64,000 nt of DNA, from the NCBI GenBank assembly GCA_964564915.1, contig CAZMCU010000003.1, forward strand, positions 1 to 64,000. The letters are read 5' to 3'. This document shows, in pieces, positions 54,434 through 63,511 of this stretch (its first letter is position 1; each line of letters starts with the position of its first letter). The notes beneath the pieces are model-generated. The model was not told the DNA's origin. It ran no database searches and saw only the letters and a program-made list of their open reading frames with translations. The position numbers were made by a program, and so were the translations under genes. Source of the DNA: JAFGBM01 sp964564915 (lineage in GTDB: Bacteria > Actinomycetota > Actinomycetes > Actinomycetales > Demequinaceae).

Positions 54434-56184
54434 GCCACTTCCTCCGCTCGGAGCTGGGTACTGACGATCTCGCGATAGGTCTCGGACGAGGCGAGCAACT
54501 CCTCGTGGGTGCCGCGTGCGACGATCCTGCCCTCGTCGAGAACGAGGATCTGGTCGGCGTCAATGATGCTCGAGACTCGCTGGGCGACGACGATGACGGT
54601 CACATCTGTCGCGGCCCCTCGCAGGGCCTTGCGCAGCCGCGCGTCCGTTGCGGTGTCGAGGGCGGAGTACGAATCGTCGAAGATGAGGATCTCGGGGTTC
54701 CTGACCAGCGCCCGCGCGATGCTGAGGCGCTGCCGTTGGCCACCCGATACCGTCGTGCCACCCTGGGCTACCTCGGTCTCCAGTCCATCGGGCATCTCCT
54801 CGACAAACCGCTTGGCCTGGGCGATCTCGAGCGCGGCCCACAGTTCGTCGTCCGTCGCGTCGGGGTTGCCGTAACGCAGGTTGCTCGCGACCGTACCGGT
54901 GAAGAGGTAGGGACGCTGGGGCACCAGCCCGATCTTGGACCACAGGGTCTCGAGATCGGCGTTGCGTACGTCGACGCCGTCGACGAGAACCTGGCCTTCC
55001 GTAACGTCGTACAACCGCGGAAGGAGATTGACGAGAGTCGTCTTACCCGAACCCGTGCTTCCGACGATCGCCGTCCGCGTGCCTTTCTTGGCGACGAAGC
55101 TGATGTTCGAGAGCACTGGCTTCTCCGCGCCGGGGTAGGAGAAGGTGACGTCGCGTAACTCGACGGCGCCTTTCCCCGTGAAGGCAGTAATGGGGTTGAC
55201 GGCGGGGACGACGGTCGAGTCGGTTCCGAGCACCTCGCCGATGCGGTCGGCGGCGACCGAGGCGCGGGGCAGAAGGACGAAGAGGAACGTCGCCATCATG
55301 ACGGCCATGAGGATCTGCATGAGGTACTGGAGGAACGCGATGAGCGCGCCCACTTGCATCTCGCCGGAGTTGACACGGGACGCTCCGAACCACAGGACGC
55401 CGATGCTGGAAAGGTTGAGCACGACCATGACGACCGGGAACATCGCCACCATGAGGCGGCCGGCCTTGAGGGCGGACTCGGTGACGTTGGCGTTGGCCTC
55501 CGCGAAACGCTCACGCTCGACCGGTTCGCGCACGAACGCCCGCACCACCCGGATGCCGGTCAGCTGCTCGCGCAGCACGCGGTTGATCGCGTCGATGCGC
55601 CTCTGCATCCGACGGAAGTGCGGAACCATGCGGACGACGATCGAGATGACGGCGGCGAGCAGCACCGGGATCGAGACGACCATGATCCACGAGAGCCCTA
55701 CATCCTGCTGAAGGGCCATGATGACCCCGCCGATCGACATGAAGGGCGCGGTGATGAGGAACGTGCTCCCCAACATGACGAGCATCTGAACCTGCTGGAC
55801 GTCGTTCGTCGTGCGCGTGATGAGCGAGGGGGCTCCGAAATGCTGCACCTCGTGTTCGGAGAACGTGCCGACCTGAGCGAAGACGTGGGAGCGGAGGTCG
55901 CGACCTACCCGCATCGCGAGCTTGGCGCCAAAGTAGACCGCGGTGATGGAACAGGAGATCTGGAAGAGCGTGAGCCCCAACATGATCCAGCCGTCGTACC
56001 AGATGTGGCCGATATCCGGGTTGGGGATGCCGTTCGTGATGTTCGCGACGCCCTTGTCGATGAGGTCGGCGTTGAGGCTCGGCAGGTACAGGTTGGCGAT
56101 CGACTGTGCGAGTTGGAAGATGACGATACCGAGGAGTAGGCGCCCGTAGGGGCGCACACTTCTCACGAGGAGGTTCCAGAGCAT
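54430..56184 (-). CDS. ABC exporter half-transporter A (ATPase-permease)
   Basis: 584 residues, with six N-terminal membrane helices and an ATPase domain: Walker A GSTGSGKTT, signature TVSGGQRQRLSIARA, then Walker B ILIFDDSYSALD. Walker B ends in Asp where the catalytic Glu would stand and the H-loop position reads VAQRVSS, so this half probably has the degenerate site of a heterodimer. The partner retains the Glu and His. ATG 56184 starts 4 bases after the TetR stop. Confidence 0.92.
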   Translation of the reverse strand: MLWNLLVRSVRPYGRLLLGIVIFQLAQSIANLYLPSLNADLIDKGVANITNGIPNPDIGHIWYDGWIMLGLTLFQISCSITAVYFGAKLAMRVGRDLRSHVFAQVGTFSEHEVQHFGAPSLITRTTNDVQQVQMLVMLGSTFLITAPFMSIGGVIMALQQDVGLSWIMVVSIPVLLAAVISIVVRMVPHFRRMQRRIDAINRVLREQLTGIRVVRAFVREPVERERFAEANANVTESALKAGRLMVAMFPVVMVVLNLSSIGVLWFGASRVNSGEMQVGALIAFLQYLMQILMAVMMATFLFVLLPRASVAADRIGEVLGTDSTVVPAVNPITAFTGKGAVELRDVTFSYPGAEKPVLSNISFVAKKGTRTAIVGSTGSGKTTLVNLLPRLYDVTEGQVLVDGVDVRNADLETLWSKIGLVPQRPYLFTGTVASNLRYGNPDATDDELWAALEIAQAKRFVEEMPDGLETEVAQGGTTVSGGQRQRLSIARALVRNPEILIFDDSYSALDTATDARLRKALRGAATDVTVIVVAQRVSSIIDADQILVLDEGRIVARGTHEELLASSETYREIVSTQLRAEEVA

Positions 56185-56188
56185 GTAC

Positions 56189-56797
56189 TTATCCGTCCTC
56201 TCGCGCGATCCCGCGCAGGATGAAGTCGACGAGTTCGTCGGTGGTGAGAGCCTGGGTCTCATTGAAGGCGGGGATTTCGCTCGCGAACACGATGAGGCGA
56301 ATCATCTGGGCGGCCACGCGCGGGCTGATACGGAGGCGGTCGCGCTCCGTTTCGAGCAGGCCGGTCAGAAGGCCCTCCATCTGGGCGCGATCGTGGACGG
56401 GTCCGCCGCGTCGATGGTGGCGGTGGGCGTGTCGCTCGCTCATACCGACCGCACTCATGATGCCCATGATCCCGGCGAAGCGGGTACGCATGAGGACGAC
56501 GACTTGGCGAACCTTCTCCTCAAGGGCGAGGGCGGGGTCGATGGACGACAGCCCCTCGCGAATCGCCTCGGGATCCATGTATCGAGCGACGGCGGCCTTG
56601 CACAACTCCCTCTTGTCCTTGAAAGCCCGGAAGACCGTTCCCTCCGCGATTCCGGCGGCGTCGGCGATCTGCTTGGTCGTGACGTCCCGGCCGTACTCCG
56701 CGAAGAGTGGGATCGCGGCGTCGAGGATGGCCGCACGTCGATCGTCGACGGGGAGCGGTTGGGCTCGGCGGGATTCAGGACGCACGAGCGAGAGCAT
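56189..56797 (-). CDS. TetR-family transcriptional repressor
   Basis: About 202 residues. The helix-turn-helix is TTKQIADAAGIAEGTVFRAFKDKREL, preceded by RRAAILDAAIPLFAEYG. The C-terminal ligand-binding domain has an unusual His-rich loop (HAHRHHRRGG). The start is uncertain: ATG 56797, GTG 56785 or GTG 56815 (inside the operator). First gene of an operon with the ABC exporter pair, so it probably senses the exported compound and represses its own operon. Confidence 0.88.
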   Translation of the reverse strand: MLSLVRPESRRAQPLPVDDRRAAILDAAIPLFAEYGRDVTTKQIADAAGIAEGTVFRAFKDKRELCKAAVARYMDPEAIREGLSSIDPALALEEKVRQVVVLMRTRFAGIMGIMSAVGMSERHAHRHHRRGGPVHDRAQMEGLLTGLLETERDRLRISPRVAAQMIRLIVFASEIPAFNETQALTTDELVDFILRGIAREDG

Positions 56798-56826
56798 ATA
56801 TGAGTGAGTGCTCACTCACAAGTCAA
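56798..56826 (-). promoter_or_regulatory. Promoter of the TetR-exporter operon with overlapping operator
   Basis: On the minus strand: -35 TTGACT (56821-56826), 17-base spacer, -10 TCATAT (56798-56803). The spacer carries a perfect palindrome, TGAGTGAG-TG-CTCACTCA (56801-56818), of the size bound by TetR dimers. Binding there would block RNA polymerase. Confidence 0.75.
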
Positions 56827-56850
56827 GAAGGGAACCAGCGATGCCCTCGG

Positions 56851-57777
56851 CTACAACCTCTCGGCGACGGCTCCGGGAACCCGCTCGGTCGTGAGGATGC
56901 ACCGCCACGTGTCATCGCCGATGCCGTCGGCCCACGGAAGCGGCCCGCTAGCGAGCCCCTCCGCCGCGAGGTCGGTGCCGATCACCAACACGGACGGCCC
57001 GGCCCCCGAGACGACTGCGGCGAGCCCGCGCCCGCGGAGCTCGCCGATCATCGCTACCGCCGAGGGCATGTGGCCCGCGCGGTAACCCTGGTGGATGCGG
57101 TCCTCCGTGGCATCGAAAAGCAGTTCCGGCCAACCCCCGAGCGCGTGAACGAGGAGGGCGGCACGTGACGCGTTGAACGCGGCGTCACGGTGGGGCACGG
57201 TTGCCGGGAGGGTTTTCCTCGCCTCCGACGTGGGTACCACGCCATGAGGAATGAGCACGGCGGTCTCGATGTCGTCCGCAACCTGCAACGGCGACGCGTG
57301 CGCCCCGGTGTCGTCCTGCCAACATACGACCGCGCCACCGTAGATGGCTGGCGCGGCATTGTCGGGGTGACCCTCGATGGCGGTCGCCATCGTCAGCGCC
57401 GCTTCGGGAGAGAGGGCGTGCGGCTCGGCGATCAGCTCGCGCGCGGCCGTGAGGGCGGCGACGATCGTCGCGGCCGAGGACCCGAGTCCCTGGCCGTGGG
57501 GGATCTCGTTGTGCGCGATCACGTGAAGGCCGGAGTGGGGAGCGGTGACGCTGTCGAGAGCGGAACGAAGCGTCTGGACAAACAGGTGCGACTCGTCGAG
57601 CGGAACCGTGCCCTCACCCTCCCCCGTCACGTCGATCGTCACGTCCGTCGAGGCGAGCAGTTCTACCTCGATCGTGTCCACCGCCCCGAGCGCGATCCCC
57701 AGGCAATCGAAACCGGGCCCCATGTTTCCCGCACTCGCGGGAACGGTCACCCGAACGTGATCGCAGCCGAGCCTCAT
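56851..57777 (-). CDS. thrB: Homoserine kinase
   Basis: Phosphorylates homoserine for threonine synthesis. 308 residues, GHMP kinase: N-terminal VTVPASAGNMGPGFDCLG and the phosphate-binding PHGQGLGSSAATIVAAL. Typical length. It follows thrC by 13 bases. Confidence 0.94.
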   Translation of the reverse strand: MRLGCDHVRVTVPASAGNMGPGFDCLGIALGAVDTIEVELLASTDVTIDVTGEGEGTVPLDESHLFVQTLRSALDSVTAPHSGLHVIAHNEIPHGQGLGSSAATIVAALTAARELIAEPHALSPEAALTMATAIEGHPDNAAPAIYGGAVVCWQDDTGAHASPLQVADDIETAVLIPHGVVPTSEARKTLPATVPHRDAAFNASRAALLVHALGGWPELLFDATEDRIHQGYRAGHMPSAVAMIGELRGRGLAAVVSGAGPSVLVIGTDLAAEGLASGPLPWADGIGDDTWRCILTTERVPGAVAERL

Positions 57778-57790
57778 GTCAGCCCCGCTT

Positions 57791-58849
57791 TCATGTCAAC
57801 CCCAGCGCCTCGGCCGCGGCGACAACGTCAACGGGAATGACGGTCGGGTCGGGCACGCGCCCGCTGAGCGCGGTCTCGGTGTCCTTGAGGCCCGTGCCGG
57901 TGACGGTGCACACGATGCACGCCCCCTCGGGGATCTCGTCTGCCTCCGCAGCGACGAGGAGCCCGGCGACGGAGGCGGCCGACGCGGGTTCGACGAATAC
58001 CCCGACCTCGCCAGCGATCATCGCCTGGGCGTCGAGGATCTGCCGGTCGGACACCGCGCGGATCCACCCGCCGGACTCGTCGCGCGCCGCTACCGCGAGG
58101 TCCCACGACGCCGGGTTGCCGATGCGGATGGCCGTCGCCACGGTCTCGGGGTTCTTGATCGGCTCACCCTTGACGAAGGGAGCGGCACCCTCCGCCTGGA
58201 CGCCCCACATGATCGGGCGATGCGTCGCCTCCCCGTGGTCGGCGTACTCCGTGTATCCCATCCAATACGCGGAGATGTTTCCCGCGTTCCCCACCGGCAG
58301 CACGTGGATGTCGGGGGCGTCTCCCAGGGCGTCGCAAATCTCGAACGCCGCGGTCTTTTGCCCCTGGAGGCGGTACGGGTTGATGGAGTTGACGAGAGCG
58401 ACGGCGTAGTCCTCCGCGAGCGCGCGGGCGATGTCAAGGCAATCGTCGAAGTTCCCATCGACTTGGAGCAGTTTGGCCCCGTGGACGATGGCCTGCGCCA
58501 TCTTCCCCGCCGCGATCTTGCCTTGGGGAAGGATGACGGCGCACACCAAACCCGCTCGCGCGGCGTAGGCGGCGGCGGAAGCCGACGTGTTCCCGGTCGA
58601 TGCGCATACGACCGTCGTCCCACTCTCCTTGACCACCTGGGTGATCGCCGCCGTCATGCCACGATCCTTGAAGCTTCCCGTCGGGTTGGCCCCCTCGACC
58701 TTGAGGTGAACATCCGCCCCCACCCGCTGGGAGATCGTGTCCGCGGGAACGAGCGGAGTGCCACCTTCGCCGAGCGTGACGATGGGGTCGCCAATGGTGA
58801 ACGGCAAGTACTCCAGGTACTCGCGGATGACCCCACGCCAGAGCGCCAC
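57791..58849 (-). CDS. thrC: Threonine synthase
   Basis: PLP enzyme converting O-phosphohomoserine to threonine. 352 residues, the short bacterial/plant-like fold type. PLP lysine K61 is in NPTGSFKDRGM; STGNTSASAAAYAA and the glycine loop PVGNAGN bind the phosphate. GTG 58849 shares a base with the hom stop (TAGTG). Confidence 0.95.
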   Translation of the reverse strand: MALWRGVIREYLEYLPFTIGDPIVTLGEGGTPLVPADTISQRVGADVHLKVEGANPTGSFKDRGMTAAITQVVKESGTTVVCASTGNTSASAAAYAARAGLVCAVILPQGKIAAGKMAQAIVHGAKLLQVDGNFDDCLDIARALAEDYAVALVNSINPYRLQGQKTAAFEICDALGDAPDIHVLPVGNAGNISAYWMGYTEYADHGEATHRPIMWGVQAEGAAPFVKGEPIKNPETVATAIRIGNPASWDLAVAARDESGGWIRAVSDRQILDAQAMIAGEVGVFVEPASAASVAGLLVAAEADEIPEGACIVCTVTGTGLKDTETALSGRVPDPTVIPVDVVAAAEALGLT

Positions 58850-60144
58850 TATTCCCCCTCGATCCTCAAGACCGACAGGACGGCGCGAACCACCTCGCAC
58901 GCGCGAATCTCCTCCACGGTTTCGCGGAGATCCGACTCGACCGCCTCGTGGGTGGAGATGACGAGTTGGGCACTGCCCTCGGCGCCACCACTCGGGGGCT
59001 GGCGTACGGACTCGATCGAGACGCGGTGCGCGCCGAGGATCGCGGCGACCTTGGCGAGCACACCGGGGCGATCGTCTACCTCAAGGCGGATTTGGAACCG
59101 GGTGCGCGACGCCCCAATGGGCAAGAGCGGAAGGGAGACGTAGTTCGACTCGCGGGGGCCGGCGCCACCGAGCACGCGGTGACGGGCGATCGAGACGATG
59201 TCCCCGAGGACGGCGGACGCGGTGGGGACTCCCCCCGCGCCGAGGCCGTAGAACATCAATTGCCCCGCCGCCTCCGCCTCGATGAAAACCGCGTTGAACG
59301 CGCCACCGACGGTCGCAAGGGGGTGCTGAAGTGGGACGAGGGTCGGGTGGACACGGACGGTTACCCCATCCTCGGAGCGTTCCGCGATCCCCAGAAGTTT
59401 GATGACGTGTCCCGATTCCGCAGCGGCCGCAACGTCGTGTGGCGTGATCTCCGTAATGCCTTCCCGGTAGACGTCGTCGAGACGCACGCGCATGTGGAAC
59501 GCGAGGGAGGCAAGGATGGCGATCTTAGCCGCAGCGTCGTACCCCTCGACGTCGGCGGTCGGGTCGGCTTCGGCAAAACCCAACTCCTGCGCTTCCTTGA
59601 GGGCGATCTCGTACCCGAGGTGGGCCGTCGCCATGCGATCGAGAACGTAATTGGTGGTCCCGTTGACGATGCCGAGGATGCGGACGACGCGATCGCCCGC
59701 GAGCCCCTCGCGCACGGGGCGGATGAGGGGTATGGCCCCACCGACGGCGGCCTCGAAATAGAGGTCGACCCCGTTGGTATCCGCGGCTTCGTAGATCTCC
59801 GGGCCACACTCCGCCAGGAGTGCCTTATTCGCGGTCACCACGGCCTTGCCCGCGGCGAGCGCCTGAAGGACAAAGGTGCGGGCGGGTTCGATCCCACCGA
59901 TCAGCTCGACGACGATATCGGCGTCCGGGATGAGCGACGCCGCGTCGGTGGTCAGGAGTTCGCGTGGGAGTCCGGCGAGGCGCTCGTCGTCGGGATCCAT
60001 GGTGGCGATACCCGAGATGATGAGGGGGGCGCCGACGCGCTGGGCGAGGTCGTCCCTTCCCGTGTACAGGAGCCGCGCGACCTGGGAGCCGACGATACCG
60101 GCTCCGAGCAAGGCGACGCGGACGCGAGGGGATGCTTCTGCCAC
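58849..60144 (-). CDS. hom: Homoserine dehydrogenase
   Basis: NAD(P)-dependent step from aspartate semialdehyde to homoserine. 431 residues: Rossmann GAGIVGSQVARLL, catalytic-region EDGVTVRVHPTLVP, and a C-terminal ACT domain (RLEVDDRPGVLAKVAAILG) that normally mediates threonine feedback. GTG 60144 lies 6 bases after TAGAGT, suggesting its own leaderless promoter, separating it from lysA. Confidence 0.95.
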   Translation of the reverse strand: MAEASPRVRVALLGAGIVGSQVARLLYTGRDDLAQRVGAPLIISGIATMDPDDERLAGLPRELLTTDAASLIPDADIVVELIGGIEPARTFVLQALAAGKAVVTANKALLAECGPEIYEAADTNGVDLYFEAAVGGAIPLIRPVREGLAGDRVVRILGIVNGTTNYVLDRMATAHLGYEIALKEAQELGFAEADPTADVEGYDAAAKIAILASLAFHMRVRLDDVYREGITEITPHDVAAAAESGHVIKLLGIAERSEDGVTVRVHPTLVPLQHPLATVGGAFNAVFIEAEAAGQLMFYGLGAGGVPTASAVLGDIVSIARHRVLGGAGPRESNYVSLPLLPIGASRTRFQIRLEVDDRPGVLAKVAAILGAHRVSIESVRQPPSGGAEGSAQLVISTHEAVESDLRETVEEIRACEVVRAVLSVLRIEGE

Positions 60145-60150
60145 GCGCCA

Positions 60151-60156
60151 ACTCTA
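60151..60156 (-). promoter_or_regulatory. Putative -10 box of hom-thrC-thrB
   Basis: TAGAGT on the minus strand, 6 bases before the hom GTG. No clear -35. Confidence 0.4.
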
Positions 60157-60176
60157 CCGGTTAGGCCACTGAGGTT

Positions 60177-60202
60177 CGTGGGGGTTTGCCGTCCCCTCCA
60201 CG
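60177..60202 (-). terminator. Hairpin after the unknown 240-residue protein gene
   Basis: Stem CGTGGGGG pairing with CCC-CCACG across an 8-base loop and a small bulge, beginning 7 bases past the stop. It separates that gene from hom. Confidence 0.45.
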
Positions 60203-60209
60203 ATCGCCG

Positions 60210-60932
60210 TTACGTGCCCCGGGAGATGGGGAAGTCTTGTGAAAACGGGCCCCACGGGTCGGAGGGGTCGGACGCCTGGGTCTTCCTCGACGTCGCCGTC
60301 GCGGGCTGTGCGGTTTCGGACCCCGCCATCGCGGACTTGGCTTTAGCCTCCCCCTGGGGCCGGAAGCGATCCGCGTCCAGCAAGAGGTGGACGAAGGCGA
60401 GGCGAACCCGGGAGGTCGCGAACAGGCTGAGGACGGCCCTCGACCCCTCCGGTGTCATCGTCACCTCGGCGTCCCCATATCGCACGACGACCGGCTCCGA
60501 TGTCGCGAGTGCGCGCTCGAGGAAAGCCCGTGCCTCGTCCGCGTCGGTCGCGATCCATATCCGGCCGGAGGCGTATCGCTTCACGCGGCGACGTGCGCGA
60601 CGAGTAGCGCGGTCGGGCTTGGCCGTGGCTGGCGCATCCGTCGACCCATTGGAGCCGAGGGGCTGGGCGATCACCGCCGTCGACACCGCTGCCCTCGTTG
60701 AGGCCGCGGACGCCGCTCGGGGTCGCTTCATCCGTCGGATACGCAAGACCCGCAGCGCCTTCCCCATGCGTGGGCCGCCGACAACAAGCGACGAGGCCAC
60801 GAGGGTCCCCCATCGGTTGAGGTCAAAACGATCGTTTCCCACCCGAAGCGAGACCCGCCCCCCCTCGGTCCGAGGGATCTCCCCGAAGGCACGCGCCGCC
60901 TCGGGATCGTTAACCACCACCGTCTCCGCCAT
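60210..60932 (-). CDS. Hypothetical arginine-rich protein
   Basis: 240 residues, no recognised family. A conserved-looking N-terminal stretch (GRVSLRVGNDRFDLNRWGTL) and a later one (VRYGDAEVTMTPEGSRAVLSLFATSRVRLAFVHLLLDADRFRP) flank a basic Ala/Arg-rich linker. No lipobox or clear membrane helix. GGAAGGAGGGG precedes the ATG, a strong ribosome-binding site. One of three accessory genes between hom and lysA. Confidence 0.55.
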   Translation of the reverse strand: MAETVVVNDPEAARAFGEIPRTEGGRVSLRVGNDRFDLNRWGTLVASSLVVGGPRMGKALRVLRIRRMKRPRAASAASTRAAVSTAVIAQPLGSNGSTDAPATAKPDRATRRARRRVKRYASGRIWIATDADEARAFLERALATSEPVVVRYGDAEVTMTPEGSRAVLSLFATSRVRLAFVHLLLDADRFRPQGEAKAKSAMAGSETAQPATATSRKTQASDPSDPWGPFSQDFPISRGT

Positions 60933-61031
60933 GCCCCCTCCTTCCCTCGTTCACGGTTAGGTTACCGGTGACGCCGGTTCTCCATGAGGCCTCGGACCGC
61001 CCGCGTGTTGCTCCCCCTGGTAAACGCAACA

Positions 61032-61054
61032 GCCCCCGGGGAAATCCCGGGGGC
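61032..61054 (-). terminator. Rho-independent terminator
   Basis: Perfect 9-base-pair stem GCCCCCGGG / CCCGGGGGC with a 5-base loop, 29 bases past the stop of the LRV-like gene and followed on the minus strand by a T-containing stretch. The strongest intrinsic terminator in the window. Confidence 0.8.
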
Positions 61055-61083
61055 CGAGCGGTCAACGAAGGATAGTCGGGAGT

Positions 61084-61404
61084 CTACGCCACTCCATTGA
61101 GCGTCCGCAGACGGGCGAGAGCGACATCGTGGATCTGGGGTCGGCGGTCCACCGCGAGCGTGCGGAGAACCCATAGCGGGCTCGTGGGGTTTCCCGCAAG
61201 GGCTTGCCTCACCCGAATGTCGTCGTCATGGGCGAGCGAGATGAGCGAGGCCATCGGAGCGTCGACCCGTGACGCCACCGCGGCGCGCACCCGCATGTCG
61301 CGGTGAGCCGCGAGGGTGACGAGTTCCATGCGCGTCACCCCGGGATCGAGGGCGCGTGAAACGTCTTCCGTAATGGTGTGAGGCGAGTGCGCGAGGATCG
61401 CCAT
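61084..61404 (-). CDS. Leucine-rich-repeat-variant / HEAT-like helical repeat protein
   Basis: 106 residues made of about four helical repeats, each ending in a pattern like HRDMRVRAAVASRVDAP or DDDIRVRQALAGNPTSP. Such variant repeats form a small solenoid, usually for protein binding; partner unknown. ATG 61404 has AAAGGA upstream; an ATG ten codons earlier is less likely. Followed by a strong terminator, so it is a single-gene unit. Confidence 0.7.
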   Translation of the reverse strand: MAILAHSPHTITEDVSRALDPGVTRMELVTLAAHRDMRVRAAVASRVDAPMASLISLAHDDDIRVRQALAGNPTSPLWVLRTLAVDRRPQIHDVALARLRTLNGVA

Positions 61405-61577
61405 GGGAGGTTTCCTTTCGTGGTGTTCTTCCACAGGAAACGATGCCCGGATAGGACCCTGGCTGTCATCGGCCGTCAGAGCGAATTCCGGGCTCCGGTA
61501 ATCCCCCCACGCGGAGGATGCCGCTCCCCCGATAGGCTCAGGGTAGTCAACCGCCCCATCGCCCTTCAGGAGAGCCC

Positions 61578-62156
61578 GTGAGCGAGCCCCCCATGATCGA
61601 TCCGGCCTCGATGGAACCCGCCCTTGCGACCGTCAAGTGCGTCTGTACCGGCAACATCTGTCGATCCGCCGCGATGGAGGCGTACTTGGCGCGGGCGTGG
61701 GTGGATGCCGCCACCGTGACCTCCGCGGGGACGATGGCGGCCGCGGGCTGGCATTCTCCCGCACCGATGCTCGCCGCCATGAAGAGCGTGGGCCTCGACG
61801 GATCGAAGCACGTCGCCCGGCAACTCGAGATGGCCGACGTGGAGTCCTCCGACCTCGTCCTCGTCGCGACCCACCTCCACTTGGCGTGGATCGCCCGCCA
61901 CTTCGGCGCCGCTCCTCCCAACACCTTCGTGCTGACCGAGGCCGCCGAGCTCACCCAGCGGGCCCGTCGTCCTGCGGGGAACGATCGCATCGATCGCATC
62001 CGCACCGCCGCGGCGCTCCTCGATGCCGCGCGCGCGGAGCAACCGGCCGAATACCAGGACGTGCACGATCCGTATGGGCACGGCGACGATGCCTACCACC
62101 ACGCCATGGACATCATCGTCGGGGCGTGTACGTCGATCGTCGAGTGGGTCGGTTAG
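61578..62156 (+). CDS. Low-molecular-weight protein-tyrosine-phosphatase family protein
   Basis: 192 residues. Catalytic loop CTGNICRS (nucleophile C23, R29) and the general-acid DPYGHGDDAY near the C-terminus. Could dephosphorylate protein tyrosine or arginine; no kinase gene is nearby. GTG 61578 follows AGGAGA. It interrupts the usual lysA-hom neighbourhood and is convergent with lysA. Confidence 0.85.
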   Translation: MSEPPMIDPASMEPALATVKCVCTGNICRSAAMEAYLARAWVDAATVTSAGTMAAAGWHSPAPMLAAMKSVGLDGSKHVARQLEMADVESSDLVLVATHLHLAWIARHFGAAPPNTFVLTEAAELTQRARRPAGNDRIDRIRTAAALLDAARAEQPAEYQDVHDPYGHGDDAYHHAMDIIVGACTSIVEWVG

Positions 62157-62165
62157 GCGGGTCCG

Positions 62166-63509
62166 CTACCGCGCGACGTCCCAGGCGAGCAGGTCCTCGA
62201 TCGTGTCGCGGCGAATGAGGAGCCGCGCCTTACCCCCCTTGACGGAGACGACGGCGGATCGCAACGCGGCGTTGTAGTTGTTGGCCATCACCCTGCCGTA
62301 CGCGCCGGTCGCGGGGGTAGCAAGGAGGTCACCACGTTGAATGTCGCTCGGGAGGTCCACGTCCTGGACGAGGATGTCGCCCGATTCACAGTGTTTGCCG
62401 ACGACGCGGGATCGGACGAGCGGGGCGTCGCTCTCGCGGGAGGCGAGAGCGGCCGTGTACTCGGCCCCGTAGGTGACGGGCCTCATGTTGTCGCTCATGC
62501 CGCCATCGACGGCGATGTATCGACGCTCCCCGCCATCCGCAAGGCGAACCTCCTTGGTGAACCCAACGGTGTAGATCGTCATGCCCGCGGGGCCGGCGAT
62601 GGCGCGACCCGGTTCGATCGATAGGTGAGGCCACGAGCCCCCGGACGCCTCAAGCGCGGCTGCGACGGCGTCGGCGATGCCTTCTGCCGCTTGGGCTGCG
62701 TCCAGGACGTCTTCCCCCGGACGGTACGCGATCGCGAAACCACCGCCGAGATCGACCTGGGGCATCTCGTACCCCGATGAAGCGGCGAACTCCGCCCGGA
62801 GGCGCAGCATGCGTTCGGCGCTGTCCCGGAACGCGTCGAGGGAAAGGATCTGGCTCCCGATGTGCGTGTGGATCCCGAGCAGGTTGAGGGAGGGGGCCTC
62901 GTGGCACAACCTGAGGGCCTCGATCGCGGCGCCGGAGGCAACCGAGAGGCCAAACTTCTGGTCCTCGTGGGCGGTCGCGATGTGCTGGTGTCCTCCCGCG
63001 TGCACGCCCGTCGCGACGCGGACCAACACCGGTGCGATGACACCCTCGGCTTGCGCGGCGGCGGAGAGAACATCGATCTCGGCAAGCGAATCGACGACGA
63101 TCCGGCCCACGCCGACCTCGAGCGCGCGGGCGATCTCCGCGTCGGATTTGTTGTTCCCGTGCATCGTGATGCGCTGAGGCGGCATGCCACCGCGGAGGGC
63201 GATTTCGAGTTCCCCCGCCGACGCCACGTCGAGGCCGAGGCCATCCTTTTTCATCCACGCGGCGACGCGGGAACACAGGAAGGCCTTGCCCGCGTAGTAG
63301 ACGTCGACGTCGGCGCCGTACCGGGAGAATGCCTGGGCGAACGCGGCGGCGAAACCCGTGGCCCGCGCACGGAAGTCGTCCTCGTCGAGCACGTAGAGGG
63401 GGGTGCCGAACTCGGCCGTGAGCGCCGCCACCTCGCAGCCCCCGACCTCGATCCCGCCATCGGTGCCGCGTGTCACCGTGGAGGACCACACGGTTGCGTC
63501 GGCGTTCAT
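62166..63509 (-). CDS. lysA: Diaminopimelate decarboxylase
   Basis: Final step of lysine synthesis. 447 residues, PLP-dependent fold type III. PLP lysine K75 in YYAGKAFLC, HGNNKS, HTHIGSQ, and the C-terminal active-site cysteine in GKHCESGDIL with EPGRAI. ATG 63509 begins 2 bases after the argS stop, so the two form an operon. Confidence 0.95.
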   Translation of the reverse strand: MNADATVWSSTVTRGTDGGIEVGGCEVAALTAEFGTPLYVLDEDDFRARATGFAAAFAQAFSRYGADVDVYYAGKAFLCSRVAAWMKKDGLGLDVASAGELEIALRGGMPPQRITMHGNNKSDAEIARALEVGVGRIVVDSLAEIDVLSAAAQAEGVIAPVLVRVATGVHAGGHQHIATAHEDQKFGLSVASGAAIEALRLCHEAPSLNLLGIHTHIGSQILSLDAFRDSAERMLRLRAEFAASSGYEMPQVDLGGGFAIAYRPGEDVLDAAQAAEGIADAVAAALEASGGSWPHLSIEPGRAIAGPAGMTIYTVGFTKEVRLADGGERRYIAVDGGMSDNMRPVTYGAEYTAALASRESDAPLVRSRVVGKHCESGDILVQDVDLPSDIQRGDLLATPATGAYGRVMANNYNAALRSAVVSVKGGKARLLIRRDTIEDLLAWDVAR

Positions 63510-63511
63510 CC

